Program-made: the position numbers and the translations under genes | Assembly (NCBI GenBank): GCA_004322015.1 | Contig: SCQT01000050.1 | Span: 39,513 to 103,512 of the forward strand | Source: Chitinophagaceae bacterium | GTDB taxonomy: Bacteria; Bacteroidota; Bacteroidia; Chitinophagales; Chitinophagaceae | DNA: 64,000 nucleotides | Direction: 5' to 3' | In this document: piece after piece, positions 47,769-55,753 of the stretch | Layout of the letters: every line of letters begins with the position of its first letter | Numbering within the stretch: position 1 is the stretch's first letter | The notes under the pieces: generated by a model | What the model was told of the DNA's origin: nothing | What the model saw: the letters and a program-made list of their open reading frames with translations, nothing else | The model's database searches: none

Positions 47769-48062
47769 TTATTCCTTAGCCCAAATATCCTCGTATAATT
47801 CCGGATGACGCCGGAACTGCGCATGCACATAAGGGCAAAGGGGCACCACCTTCAGTTGATGTTCTCTTGCATAGGCTGTCATGGCATCCAGCAATTGCTT
47901 CGCATATCCTTTCCCTTCACTTTCGGGTGAAACTTCCGTATGAAAAACCGTTAGTTTTCCGTCCGAGATCTGCAATATCATTTCTCCCTGTTTGTGGCCA
48001 TCTTCATATAATCTGAAAGCACCGTTATTGAATTTGTCAAGCTCTAATTTTATGTCAGCCAT
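47769..48062 (-). CDS. Small GNAT-fold N-acetyltransferase (COG2388 type)
   Basis: A 97-residue minimal GNAT protein of the YjdJ/NATD1 type. Conserved features are NNGAFRLYEDGHKQGEM, the acetyl-CoA loop TEVSPESEGKGYAKQLLDAM and the ending VVPLCPYVHAQFRRHPELY. It is predicted to acetylate a small molecule or protein amine, but the substrate is unknown. It begins 2 bases after the dioxygenase stop, so the two are surely co-transcribed. Confidence 0.9.
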   Translation of the reverse strand: MADIKLELDKFNNGAFRLYEDGHKQGEMILQISDGKLTVFHTEVSPESEGKGYAKQLLDAMTAYAREHQLKVVPLCPYVHAQFRRHPELYEDIWAKE

Positions 48063-48064
48063 AG

Positions 48065-49006
48065 CTAAATGGTTTTTAAAACGGGTAACACTTTTTCAAT
48101 TTTATTTCTTGCCTGTTCGAATTGTTTAGGTAACTTCAGATGGCTGCCTAATTCGGCTAAAGGTTCATCCCTGGTAAAACCTGGATTTTCCGTGGCAATT
48201 TCGAATAAAACACCGCCCGGCTCACGGAAATAAATGGAGAAAAAATAGTCCCGGTCAATTTTAGGCGTCGCCTGTAATCCGGCCTGAAGAACCTTCTCTC
48301 TGTAACGCATTTGCGTTTCCTCATCTTTCACCCTGAAAGCAATATGATGAACAGTTCCTCCTGCATTATAACCCGGATGTCCCTTATCGTCAGCCAAAAT
48401 ATCTATCACAGAGGCGGCGGGAACTGAGTCTGTGAGAAAACGGTAACGATTCCCTTCCTGTTTCACCTGTTTGTAACCAAAGACATTAGTTAGGATATCA
48501 GCAGTCGGATCGGGATGTTTAAGAGCAAGCGATACATTATAAAATCCTTTGATTGCCGTTTGTTCATTTACCTCACCGGTAGTCCATGGCCGGCGTTCAT
48601 CTTTCATTCCGGGAACGATCAGCGTCATTTCAAGTCCGTCGGGATCGGCAAAAGGAAGATATATTTCCCTGAAACGTTCAACAGGTTCTCCGGTTTTTAC
48701 TTTGTACCGCCCGAACCTTTCTTTCCAGAATTTAAAGCTCCCTTCGGGAACAGTATAAGCAATTTCAGTAGCCATCCCCGTTCCATTACGTCCTTTACCA
48801 ATGCCTTCCCAGGGGAAAAAAGTCAGGATAGTCCCCGGTTCTCCCCTTTCATTACCATAATAAAAATGATAGGTTCCGGGATCATCAAAGTTGACGGTTT
48901 TTTTTACCAGACGTAATCCTAATACTTTAGTGTAAAAATCATAATTGCGCTGGGCATTGTCGGCAATGGCAGTTATATGGTGCAAACCCAGGATTTGGTC
49001 TTCCAT
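48065..49006 (-). CDS. VOC-family ring-cleaving dioxygenase (MhqO-like)
   Basis: A 313-residue vicinal-oxygen-chelate protein with two pairs of glyoxalase modules. The first pair begins LGLHHITAIADNAQRNYDFY (His9/His10). The second includes GGTVHHIAFRVKDEETQ with a metal His, and GGVLFEIATENPGF with the third ligand Glu near 274. It matches the putative ring-cleaving dioxygenases such as Bacillus MhqO, induced by methylhydroquinone and other quinones. It is the first gene of a three-gene operon with a GNAT protein and a carboxylesterase. The cleaved substrate is inferred, not shown. Confidence 0.88.
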   Translation of the reverse strand: MEDQILGLHHITAIADNAQRNYDFYTKVLGLRLVKKTVNFDDPGTYHFYYGNERGEPGTILTFFPWEGIGKGRNGTGMATEIAYTVPEGSFKFWKERFGRYKVKTGEPVERFREIYLPFADPDGLEMTLIVPGMKDERRPWTTGEVNEQTAIKGFYNVSLALKHPDPTADILTNVFGYKQVKQEGNRYRFLTDSVPAASVIDILADDKGHPGYNAGGTVHHIAFRVKDEETQMRYREKVLQAGLQATPKIDRDYFFSIYFREPGGVLFEIATENPGFTRDEPLAELGSHLKLPKQFEQARNKIEKVLPVLKTI

Positions 49007-49076
49007 TGTTTCTTATTTTGAATGAAACTAAAAAACTTATGTAAAGATTCGTCACACTATTTGATCCGATCTTTGA

Positions 49077-49439
49077 TCATTGTTTTTTTACCTCCGGAGA
49101 GGCCACCTCTTGTTTGGCACGGTATTTCTTCAGGAATTCCAATGCAAATTTCCGGATCTCTTCCCTCATCTCCACGTCTTTGGTTGCCCGATGATAAGTA
49201 TCTGCCATCCCAAGAAAAACCTGGTAATAAAAACCTGTCATTTCATCCAAATTCATATTTCTTGTCCAAAGGTCAATGCGTAAAGTGCTTTTATCTGCAT
49301 TATCCCAGAATGAGAGTATCATGGCATTGGCTCTTTGAAGACCTTCTGCGCTGCTGTCTGTGGCCTTCCATGAAATGTTCTCAGGAACCTTATCTTCACC
49401 AAGAAGAATGTCTATGTTGATGGAGGATTTCTTATACAT
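49077..49439 (-). CDS. gldC: Gliding motility protein GldC
   Basis: A 120-residue protein matching GldC of Flavobacterium: VPENISWKATDSS, MILSFWDNADKSTLRIDLWT and MNLDEMTGFYYQVFLGMADT are diagnostic. GldC supports gliding motility in Flavobacterium but is not essential for it, and homologues occur widely in Bacteroidota that do not glide. It has no signal peptide. No other gld gene is present here, so motility cannot be deduced. It lies between the dioxygenase operon and a glycosyltransferase. Confidence 0.9.
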   Translation of the reverse strand: MYKKSSINIDILLGEDKVPENISWKATDSSAEGLQRANAMILSFWDNADKSTLRIDLWTRNMNLDEMTGFYYQVFLGMADTYHRATKDVEMREEIRKFALEFLKKYRAKQEVASPEVKKQ

Positions 49440-49451
49440 GTTTCAGAAATA

Positions 49452-49535
49452 TATTGCTGATCGTTGATTGTTAAATGACTGATTGTTGATTGATAAATGG
49501 TTAATTGTTAGTCGCTGCCTGCTTATTACCGATTG
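49452..49535. repeat. Degenerate GATTG-rich repeat tract
   Basis: Imperfect repeats of TGATTGTTGATTG and TTAATTGTTA type fill the gap between gldC and the glycosyltransferase gene. The composition resembles the tract upstream of oxyR. There are no gene-like or RNA-gene features. Confidence 0.5.
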
Positions 49536-49560
49536 TTGCTTAAGCCCTGCAAAGTTAATG

Positions 49561-50691
49561 CTATTTCACCACTTGCAGCATACAATTCCAGATCGCATCG
49601 GAGGTTTTGTTCCAGTTAAACTGACCGGATTTTTCATCTGTATGAGCTATCAGCATAGCACGAAGATTTTCATCCTTATATATCTGACAAAACTTATCTC
49701 CTATATCATCCGGTATAAACGGATCGAAATATAAAGCAGCTTCCCCTGCTAATTCTTCATACACGGAACCGGCAGCAGCCAATACAGGCACCTTACATCG
49801 CAATGCTTCTGTCACGGAAGAACTATAGCTTTCCATCACCGAAGGGCTTATCAGTGCATAAGCTGCACCGACCAGCTTCGCCATCTGAGAAACAGGAACG
49901 TACCCCAGCCTTTTTACATCATCCCGGAAATGATAAGATCTCATCAGTTCCGGAAATTCTTTGTATGTCCGGTCTTCTTTTCCTGCTAATATCAAAACCA
50001 TATTGGATCGCAATCTTTTTTTCAGCACCGAAAAGCCTTTCAGCATATTGATGATGTTCTTGTCACCGCTGATATTCCCGGCGTAAATAAAATACTCCCG
50101 TCCATCTGTATGTTTATTTTTAACTTCTTCCCTTTCCTGCCAGCCAAGCGGCCGAAAATCGTTGTGTATTCCTTTACGAATAACACTTATTTTCTCATTG
50201 GAAATTTTGAATGTATTTACCAACTTTTCCCAACAATAATCAGAAAAAGTAACTATTGAACCTGCGTTGGACAGATATTCCCCAAAATGTTTTTTTAAAT
50301 AACGCTGTCCGTTATCTGATTTGGATAAATTAGTCTGGATAAAAGAAATGTCCTGCACCACCAGGCAAGAAGGGGTTTTGCTTTTCATCGGTAAAAACCC
50401 GTTCAGCGAAAGCAATGCATCTGCTTTTTCTTCTTTCAATAATGCAGGCAATTTCCAATTGAACAAGCGGTAATAGGAAAACTTCGTTGAATGTGAAGAT
50501 TCTAACGAAACATGTTTCAGATTCTCCAAATGAAAAGGTGATTCATCAAATGATTCCTTGGAAACAATAATAAACTCATGTTCGGAATGTGCCTCGGCAA
50601 TACAATGAATGATTTCATAGATAAACCAATCCTTTCCGTGCCAGTCCTTTTCACTTTTTGGTAAGATATCAGTATATATGACAACGCGCAT
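49561..50691 (-). CDS. Glycosyltransferase, GT4-like
   Basis: A 376-residue GT-B fold glycosyltransferase. The C-terminal nucleotide-sugar domain contains EYFIYAGNISGDKNIINML (start of the Glycos_transf_1 region). The EX7E-like segment ALISPSVMESYSSSVTEALRCKVPVLAAAGSVYEELAGEAA is split over about 270-315. The N-terminal acceptor domain is more variable. It probably transfers a hexose during polysaccharide or glycolipid synthesis. No sugar-synthesis cluster is adjacent, so it appears as an isolated gene. A well-spaced promoter lies upstream, inside the remnant P1-peptidase gene. Confidence 0.85.
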   Translation of the reverse strand: MRVVIYTDILPKSEKDWHGKDWFIYEIIHCIAEAHSEHEFIIVSKESFDESPFHLENLKHVSLESSHSTKFSYYRLFNWKLPALLKEEKADALLSLNGFLPMKSKTPSCLVVQDISFIQTNLSKSDNGQRYLKKHFGEYLSNAGSIVTFSDYCWEKLVNTFKISNEKISVIRKGIHNDFRPLGWQEREEVKNKHTDGREYFIYAGNISGDKNIINMLKGFSVLKKRLRSNMVLILAGKEDRTYKEFPELMRSYHFRDDVKRLGYVPVSQMAKLVGAAYALISPSVMESYSSSVTEALRCKVPVLAAAGSVYEELAGEAALYFDPFIPDDIGDKFCQIYKDENLRAMLIAHTDEKSGQFNWNKTSDAIWNCMLQVVK

Positions 50692-50717
50692 CTGAAAAAC
50701 TAAAATAGATTTATCCG

Positions 50718-50750
50718 CAAAGTTATTTTATCACGCTGTAATGTTTCAAA
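50718..50750 (-). promoter_or_regulatory. Promoter of glycosyltransferase gene
   Basis: The minus strand reads TTTG (50747-50750), a 21-base spacer and TAACTTTG (50718-50725). The start codon follows 26 bases later. Confidence 0.65.
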
Positions 50751-51480
50751 ATTTCTAAAGTCTTATCCAAAGGCATGGCTTTCACTTCATGCCCCTGATA
50801 TCCTTTCATATCCTGAGCCATAAATAAAGAATTATAAATAGCTTCTTCAGTGGCTTCTTTGACAGCCAGAAAGAGCGGCGACATAGCATCATTGCTCAGG
50901 CGCGGCACTTCCTGCACCAGGCTTTTCGGTTCATAAGGAATATACGTAGCAGTGTCGGTAGAAAAGGCAATGGAATAATCACCGCTTCCATTGGAAGAAA
51001 AAGAACCCACCGAACCTAATGCCAGAAAAGATCGCTTGGCAAGCCGTTTTAAATTACGTGACGATAACGGGACATTGGTGGCAATGAGAATCATGCAGGA
51101 ACCATCCACTTTATAATTCGTTTCGCCCGACATATAATAAGTGCCTAATGCTTTTTCCTATCGGAGCACCGGCAATGGAAAGAATACCCCCAAAATTAGT
51201 TTGTGCCAAAACGCCGACTGTATATCCCCCTTTCGATGTTGGCAAAACGCAGGAAGAAGCTCTGATACCGCCTTTAAATCCCATGCAAATAGTGCCGGTG
51301 CCAGCTCCCACATTACCTTCTGCCATGGGTCCTGAAGATGCTGCTTGCAACGATTTCTCCACATCTTCCGCATGCACATGCCTGCCGCGGATGTCATTCA
51401 GATAACCGTCATTGGTTTCTCCTACCACGGTGTTAACGGATTGCACATTTTCATTCCCCGGAATCATTATGAAGATATTA
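50723..51480 (-). pseudogene. Broken P1 family peptidase (DmpA/BapA-type aminopeptidase) gene
   Basis: Two minus-strand frames together encode the C-terminal part of a P1/S58 self-processing aminopeptidase. The first has VVGETNDGYLNDIRG, EGNVGAGTGTICMGFKGG and RASSCVLPTSKGGYTVGVL. The second has KVDGSCMILIATNVPLSSRN, AKRSFLALGSVGSFSSNGSGDY. An A5 run (T5 at 51152-51156 on the plus strand) breaks the frame. With four A, GAPIGK continues as ALGTYYMSGETN, the family sequence. In addition, the N-terminal 130-150 residues of the normal protein are missing, because homology stops just before an inverted-repeat element at 51484. Intact DmpA proteins are about 370 residues. This is a decayed gene, unless both defects are assembly errors. 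Confidence 0.85.
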
Positions 51481-51483
51481 TAA

Positions 51484-51545
51484 TTTCCCACAAAGCCCCA
51501 AAAGCGCAAAGAAAAGATTTTGTGTGCTTCGCGTCTTTGTGGGAA
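51484..51545. repeat. Inverted-repeat element at the break of the P1 peptidase gene
   Basis: TTCCCACAAAG (51485-51495) is the exact reverse complement of CTTTGTGGGAA (51535-51545), and the 39 bases between include further CTTCGCGT/GCGCAAAG pairing. CTTTGTG/CTTCGCG-rich intergenic repeats of this look are known in many bacteria. It could be a mobile palindromic element or a terminator for gpmI. It has no coding capacity. Confidence 0.6.
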
Positions 51546-51587
51546 GCTTACGGGTTCATACCTGACACACAAAAATCTTAGATCCTC

Positions 51588-53123
51588 TTATTTATCTTTT
51601 TCCACCAACAAATCCCCCGTCATTTCCTCCGGAACTTCAATTCCCATAAAATAGAGAATAGTCGGCGCAATATCTCCTAATTTACCGTTTTTGATTTTTC
51701 CTTTAAAATCATCGCTGATAATAAAGAACGGAACAGGATTAAGAGAATGTTGGGTATTGGGTGAGCCGTCTTCATTGATCTCATGATCTGAATTACCATG
51801 ATCGGCAGTCAGGAAAACACGATAACCGTTTTTGAGAGCAGCCGTTACTACCTGTTCTACACAGTGATCCACAGTTTCCACCGCTTTGATCACGGCATCC
51901 CACACACCGGTATGGCCGACCATATCTGCATTGGCGAAATTCAGGCAGATAAAATCGGCGCTTTTATTATTCAATTCAGGGATCAGCTTATCGGTCAACC
52001 CCTGCGCACTCATTTCGGGCTGTAAGTCATAAGTTGCCACTTTAGGAGATGGAACGAGGATACGGCTTTCCCCTTTAAATACTGATTCTCTTCCTCCGCT
52101 GAAAAAGAAAGTGACATGCGGATATTTTTCCGTTTCTGCAATGCGGATCTGTTTCTTACCGGTCTTTTCCAGCACCTCTCCTATCGTCATCGTCAGATCC
52201 CTGTTTTCAAACAAAACAGGAACATTTTTAAAATCCTTGTCATATTCAGTCATAGTAATGTAATCCAGGTCCAATTTTTTCATGCCGAAATCAGGCATAT
52301 CCTCCTGGGTCAAGACCTGCGTGATCTGCCGGCAACGGTCGGTCCGGAAGTTGAAGCAGATCACTATATCTCCTGATTGAATGGTTGTAAGCGGCTGATC
52401 ATTTTCATCCACATGAATGATCGGTTTGATAAATTCATCCGTTACATCTTCCTTGTAAGATTCCTGTACCGCGTCGAAAATATCCATTGCTTTTTTACCT
52501 TCTCCATTTACCATAGCGTCATAAGCCAATTTGATCCTTTGCCAGCGTTTATCGCGATCCATAGCATAGTAACGGCCGCAAACCGTAGCGATTTTCCCGG
52601 TGGTTTTATCCAAATGCTGCTGCAGGTCTTTCAGGAATCCCAATCCGCTCTTGGGATCTGTATCCCGTCCGTCCGTAAAAGCATGAATAAAAATGTCTTT
52701 CAGACCATTATCATGAGCGATGGATACAAGGGCCTTCAGGTGATTGATATGGGAATGTACGCCGCCATCGCTGACCAGGCCGATAAAATGCAGTTTTTTA
52801 TGCTCATTTTTAGCTTTCTTTAATATCTCCGACAATGTTTTGTTCATCGCCAGGTAATTCTCTTTAATGGCCATATTGATCCTTTGCAATTCCTGATAGA
52901 CAATGCGTCCTGCGCCAATATTCAGGTGCCCTACTTCCGAATTACCCATTTGGCCTTCAGGCAAGCCAACAAGTTCGCCGCATGTGATCAACTCTGCATT
53001 AGGATACTTGTGATATAAGGAGCTTACAAAGGGAGTTTGAGCCAAAGCAATGGCATCGGCTTTCCGTACTTTACCATGGCCCCATCCATCCATGATAATC
53101 AAAATAGCTGGTTTCTGTTGCAT
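51588..53123 (-). CDS. gpmI: 2,3-bisphosphoglycerate-independent phosphoglycerate mutase
   Basis: A 511-residue dimanganese glycolytic enzyme that interconverts 3- and 2-phosphoglycerate. The alkaline-phosphatase-type metal site includes Asp12 in ILIIMDGWGHG, the phosphoserine Ser62 in GQMGNSEVGHLNIGAGR, and ADHGNSDHEINEDG near residue 440. The phosphatase lid domain (about 80-300) contains FTDGRDTDPKSG and CGRYYAMDRDKRW. Length is normal. Starting at 53123 gives MQQKPAILIIMDGW as in the family. A TAGGTTTG -7 box lies only 5 bases before this ATG, so the transcript may be leaderless. Confidence 0.97.
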   Translation of the reverse strand: MQQKPAILIIMDGWGHGKVRKADAIALAQTPFVSSLYHKYPNAELITCGELVGLPEGQMGNSEVGHLNIGAGRIVYQELQRINMAIKENYLAMNKTLSEILKKAKNEHKKLHFIGLVSDGGVHSHINHLKALVSIAHDNGLKDIFIHAFTDGRDTDPKSGLGFLKDLQQHLDKTTGKIATVCGRYYAMDRDKRWQRIKLAYDAMVNGEGKKAMDIFDAVQESYKEDVTDEFIKPIIHVDENDQPLTTIQSGDIVICFNFRTDRCRQITQVLTQEDMPDFGMKKLDLDYITMTEYDKDFKNVPVLFENRDLTMTIGEVLEKTGKKQIRIAETEKYPHVTFFFSGGRESVFKGESRILVPSPKVATYDLQPEMSAQGLTDKLIPELNNKSADFICLNFANADMVGHTGVWDAVIKAVETVDHCVEQVVTAALKNGYRVFLTADHGNSDHEINEDGSPNTQHSLNPVPFFIISDDFKGKIKNGKLGDIAPTILYFMGIEVPEEMTGDLLVEKDK

Positions 53124-53128
53124 GGTGC

Positions 53129-53136
53129 AAACCTAC
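53129..53136 (-). promoter_or_regulatory. -7 box of gpmI
   Basis: The minus strand reads TAGGTTTG (TAnnTTTG), separated from the gpmI ATG by 5 bases. Confidence 0.5.
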
Positions 53137-53204
53137 TGGAAATCATTGAAAATTGGCATAGTTTTCGTGCGTATTTACATTCATTTAAAGAAGATTTTTA
53201 AGCC

Positions 53205-53612
53205 ATGAAATTGATTTTACCCATAAAAACCATTGGTAAATCGCTGTTAATTAGCGGATTGCTTATGTCATTTACAGTAGGTAATCCCTTTAATAATGTA
53301 GTTTCCGCCCTGAAAAAGGGAAATGTGGACGAGCTTTCGCATTACTTCGATAGTATGGTGGAGATCACCTTGCCTTCCAATGCCAATTCTTACAGCAAAT
53401 CGCAGGCAATGGTTATCCTGAAAGAATTTTTTGCCAATAATGCCGTTAAAAACTTCAGGCTTATTCATAAAGGCAATTCGGGAGAAGGCTCCAGCTTCGG
53501 TATTGGAAATCTGGAAACTGAAAAGGGTATTTACAGAACCACTTTCTTTTTCAGAGAAAAAGGGGACAGTTTTGTTATTCAGGAACTGAGGTTTGAGAGA
53601 AAAAGGGAATAG
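53205..53612 (+). CDS. Exported DUF4783 protein
   Basis: A 135-residue protein with an N-terminal hydrophobic signal (about 8-26). The single DUF4783 domain is an NTF2-like fold seen mainly in Bacteroidota. Conserved segments are VVSALKKGNVDELSHYFD, MVEITLPSNANSYSKSQA and a C-terminal FVIQELRFERKRE. It is probably periplasmic; no function is known for the family. Its stop codon lies in the loop of a terminator hairpin. It converges with an unknown gene on the minus strand. Confidence 0.85.
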   Translation: MKLILPIKTIGKSLLISGLLMSFTVGNPFNNVVSALKKGNVDELSHYFDSMVEITLPSNANSYSKSQAMVILKEFFANNAVKNFRLIHKGNSGEGSSFGIGNLETEKGIYRTTFFFREKGDSFVIQELRFERKRE

Positions 53613-53621
53613 CCCCTTTTT
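53600..53621. terminator. Bidirectional terminator overlapping the DUF4783 stop
   Basis: AAAAAGGG (53600-53607) pairs with CCCTTTTT (53614-53621). The stop codon TAG at 53610-53612 is in the loop. A-run and T-run on opposite sides allow termination in both directions. Confidence 0.7.
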
Positions 53622-53734
53622 AGCTTGTGGATTCACAAATCAATGTCATTTAGCCAAAGGATCTACACTCCGAAACATGGGATAAATGTTAACGATTTTT
53701 GATTTCTGATGGACCTTGCCTATACAGCCTTTCT

Positions 53735-54454
53735 CTAAGCTGCTCTCTCTGTAATATATTTTACTAATGATCTTTTCGCCACCGGCAATAAAGTTTCTTC
53801 CAACGGGAAAGTTTTCTTTGAGATAACGCTATATACTGCCGGATTGGGCAGTTGATTTCTGTTCCTGATAAGTTCGGATTTAATGGATTCATGGGTATTG
53901 GCAAAATTCTTTATCCATGAATCTATAAACACTGTGCGCATAGCCCTGTATTTTTCGTGTTGCTTTTCAAAAATAGTGATATGAAATTCATAAGCGCGGG
54001 TTTCTTTTATATCTCCGTTATTCACGAGAATATATCCTTCATTATTGCTCAACGGGATAATGCCTACAGGAGCTATCTTCATCTCTTCTTCCACAAAATC
54101 ATAAATTTCTTTTCCACCTTTAATAGTTCCCTGCATTTCTTCCATAGCATACCGGATAATATCTTCCAGCTCCTGCATCAGTTCATCATCTCTGATCATT
54201 TTTTCATAAATGATCTGAAGTCTGTCCATATCCACTTGTGAAAGCCGTTTGGGAAATTGCTGCTGCAGGTATTGCTTGTTTTCACGAAAAGCGATCAGGT
54301 TATTATAGTGAAAAATAACATCTGCTAACTGAGGATATAACTTATTTTGATCAAAATAACGATTTACAGTCTGCAGATAATCCAGCAGCTTGTATTTCTT
54401 CAGCTCAAAATCAATATACCCATCCACAAACCATGTTTCCGATAAAGTCTTCAT
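53735..54454 (-). CDS. Conserved hypothetical protein, 239 residues
   Basis: Not assignable to a family. It is a soluble, highly charged protein without a signal peptide or membrane segment. The first 130 residues are mostly helical (YKLLDYLQTVNRYFDQ, ELMQELEDIIRYAMEEMQ). The second half looks alpha/beta (APVGIIPLSNNEGYILVNNG, RAYEFHITIFEKQHEKYRAM). The regular composition and long frame support a real gene. It lies between convergent DUF4783 and a GH76 gene on the same strand, 115 bases away. No -7 box is evident upstream. Confidence 0.75.
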   Translation of the reverse strand: MKTLSETWFVDGYIDFELKKYKLLDYLQTVNRYFDQNKLYPQLADVIFHYNNLIAFRENKQYLQQQFPKRLSQVDMDRLQIIYEKMIRDDELMQELEDIIRYAMEEMQGTIKGGKEIYDFVEEEMKIAPVGIIPLSNNEGYILVNNGDIKETRAYEFHITIFEKQHEKYRAMRTVFIDSWIKNFANTHESIKSELIRNRNQLPNPAVYSVISKKTFPLEETLLPVAKRSLVKYITERAA

Positions 54455-54569
54455 TTGAGAGTGTTTTATAGTCTGTTGTTTAGACGTAAATTATTCCAAA
54501 AAGTATAACAACTCAGATAAACTTTTACACATTATTTTAACAAATCCTTAATAAACTTGTGTATCTGCA

Positions 54570-55721
54570 TTATTGATTCGTAACTGCAATGGCCGCATTG
54601 ATCGCATCCAATGCAGCGCTTTGTCTGCCTGCATCGCCATGGTCAAAAGGCCCGTTCCAGACACTGCCTATCTCATGGGTCTTTTTGTCCCGCGCGTAGT
54701 TCCATAGATGAGTGGCATTCTTCAGAATAAATTGCCGGATAGAAACATCACTGGTCTGCAGATACAAATTTGCCAAATGACGCATAAAGATACCTTTGAA
54801 CTGTACTGCATCCGCATTACAATGCGGTTCCACCGGTTCTTTCAATATGCCGTTTGGATAAATCAGGCCCTTCATGGCAGCATGTGCAATCTTCAGCGCT
54901 AATTGTTCTAATGAATCATCCCGAATAATATTTCCCAATTCGGTCAATCCGCTTAATATGACTCCCTGGTTATAGGTGAAATTAAATCCGTGCTTTGCAA
55001 CGCAATTTTTATTTAACCCGTCTTCAACTAAAAAATCCTTATTTATAAGGCGTGCCTGCTTAAACCAGTCCCAATCCGCCACGGCCCATTGCAGGCAGGT
55101 TTTCCCCGATACAAGTGTTGCATCTTTTATACGATTATGCAAACGTGCGGCAGTAAGTATAAACAGTTCATTTTCTATAGAGTTTTTTCCATGATCCGGT
55201 TTTTTCCAATAAAGCCCTCCGCCACATTCATCACTCCATCCTTTTACCATATCAGAGAAAATAGTCTGCGCCATGTGAAGATATTTCTCCTGATGGGTTA
55301 AATCATAAAAATCAATCCAGGCAAGCGCCCACCATCCTTCATCATCATAATAATCGTTAATAAAATGATGCACCACATAAGCGGGACCATTTCCCTGACT
55401 CTTGACAGAGAAATTTTTACACTTGTTAAAAGTATTCCTGATCACGTGTACATACGAAGTATCTCCCGTGAGCCTTGTATAGTCAATCAAGGCGGTGATG
55501 GCATTGGCAGTATTCCACCAACCAGTCGTTTTGTACAGACCTGTCCCCGGATCATACCATTGCTGTAATCTTTCGATGGTGCTCTTAGCACACTGCTCAA
55601 AAAAAATTTTTTGAGCAGTTAGTGGAAAAGTAATAAGTAAACAGAAGAATAATATCAGAAAGCTCTTCCTGATATTAATTATTGATTTAAGGTGGTGAAT
55701 CATTGTTCCAAAATAGAACAA
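54570..55721 (-). CDS. Exported GH76 family alpha-1,6-mannanase-like protein
   Basis: A 383-residue (alpha/alpha)6-barrel glycoside hydrolase with a signal peptide (about 17-36, LILFFCLLITFPLTAQ). The GH76 catalytic pair is the double Asp in INDYYDDEGWWALAWID. Other motifs are GLYKTTGWWNTANAITAL, CGGGLYWKKPDHGKNSIENE and FTYNQGVILSGLTEL. Family members cut alpha-1,6-mannan backbones of fungal walls; some act on bacterial or GPI-type glycans. No SusC/SusD pair is nearby, so it is not in a classical utilisation locus. The ATG seven codons into the frame (55703) is an equally good start. Confidence 0.9.
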   Translation of the reverse strand: MFYFGTMIHHLKSIINIRKSFLILFFCLLITFPLTAQKIFFEQCAKSTIERLQQWYDPGTGLYKTTGWWNTANAITALIDYTRLTGDTSYVHVIRNTFNKCKNFSVKSQGNGPAYVVHHFINDYYDDEGWWALAWIDFYDLTHQEKYLHMAQTIFSDMVKGWSDECGGGLYWKKPDHGKNSIENELFILTAARLHNRIKDATLVSGKTCLQWAVADWDWFKQARLINKDFLVEDGLNKNCVAKHGFNFTYNQGVILSGLTELGNIIRDDSLEQLALKIAHAAMKGLIYPNGILKEPVEPHCNADAVQFKGIFMRHLANLYLQTSDVSIRQFILKNATHLWNYARDKKTHEIGSVWNGPFDHGDAGRQSAALDAINAAIAVTNQ

Positions 55722-55753
55722 TATTATTTTCCATGCAACATTTTACGGAAAAC

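Noticed and set aside
51141..51405. Plus-strand frames opposite the P1 peptidase remnant
   Set aside because: They mirror the coding of the remnant and show no family resemblance.
50723..51480. Programmed ribosomal frameshift in the P1 peptidase gene
   Set aside because: The gene also lacks its 5' third, and this family is not known to use frameshifting. Decay or error is simpler.
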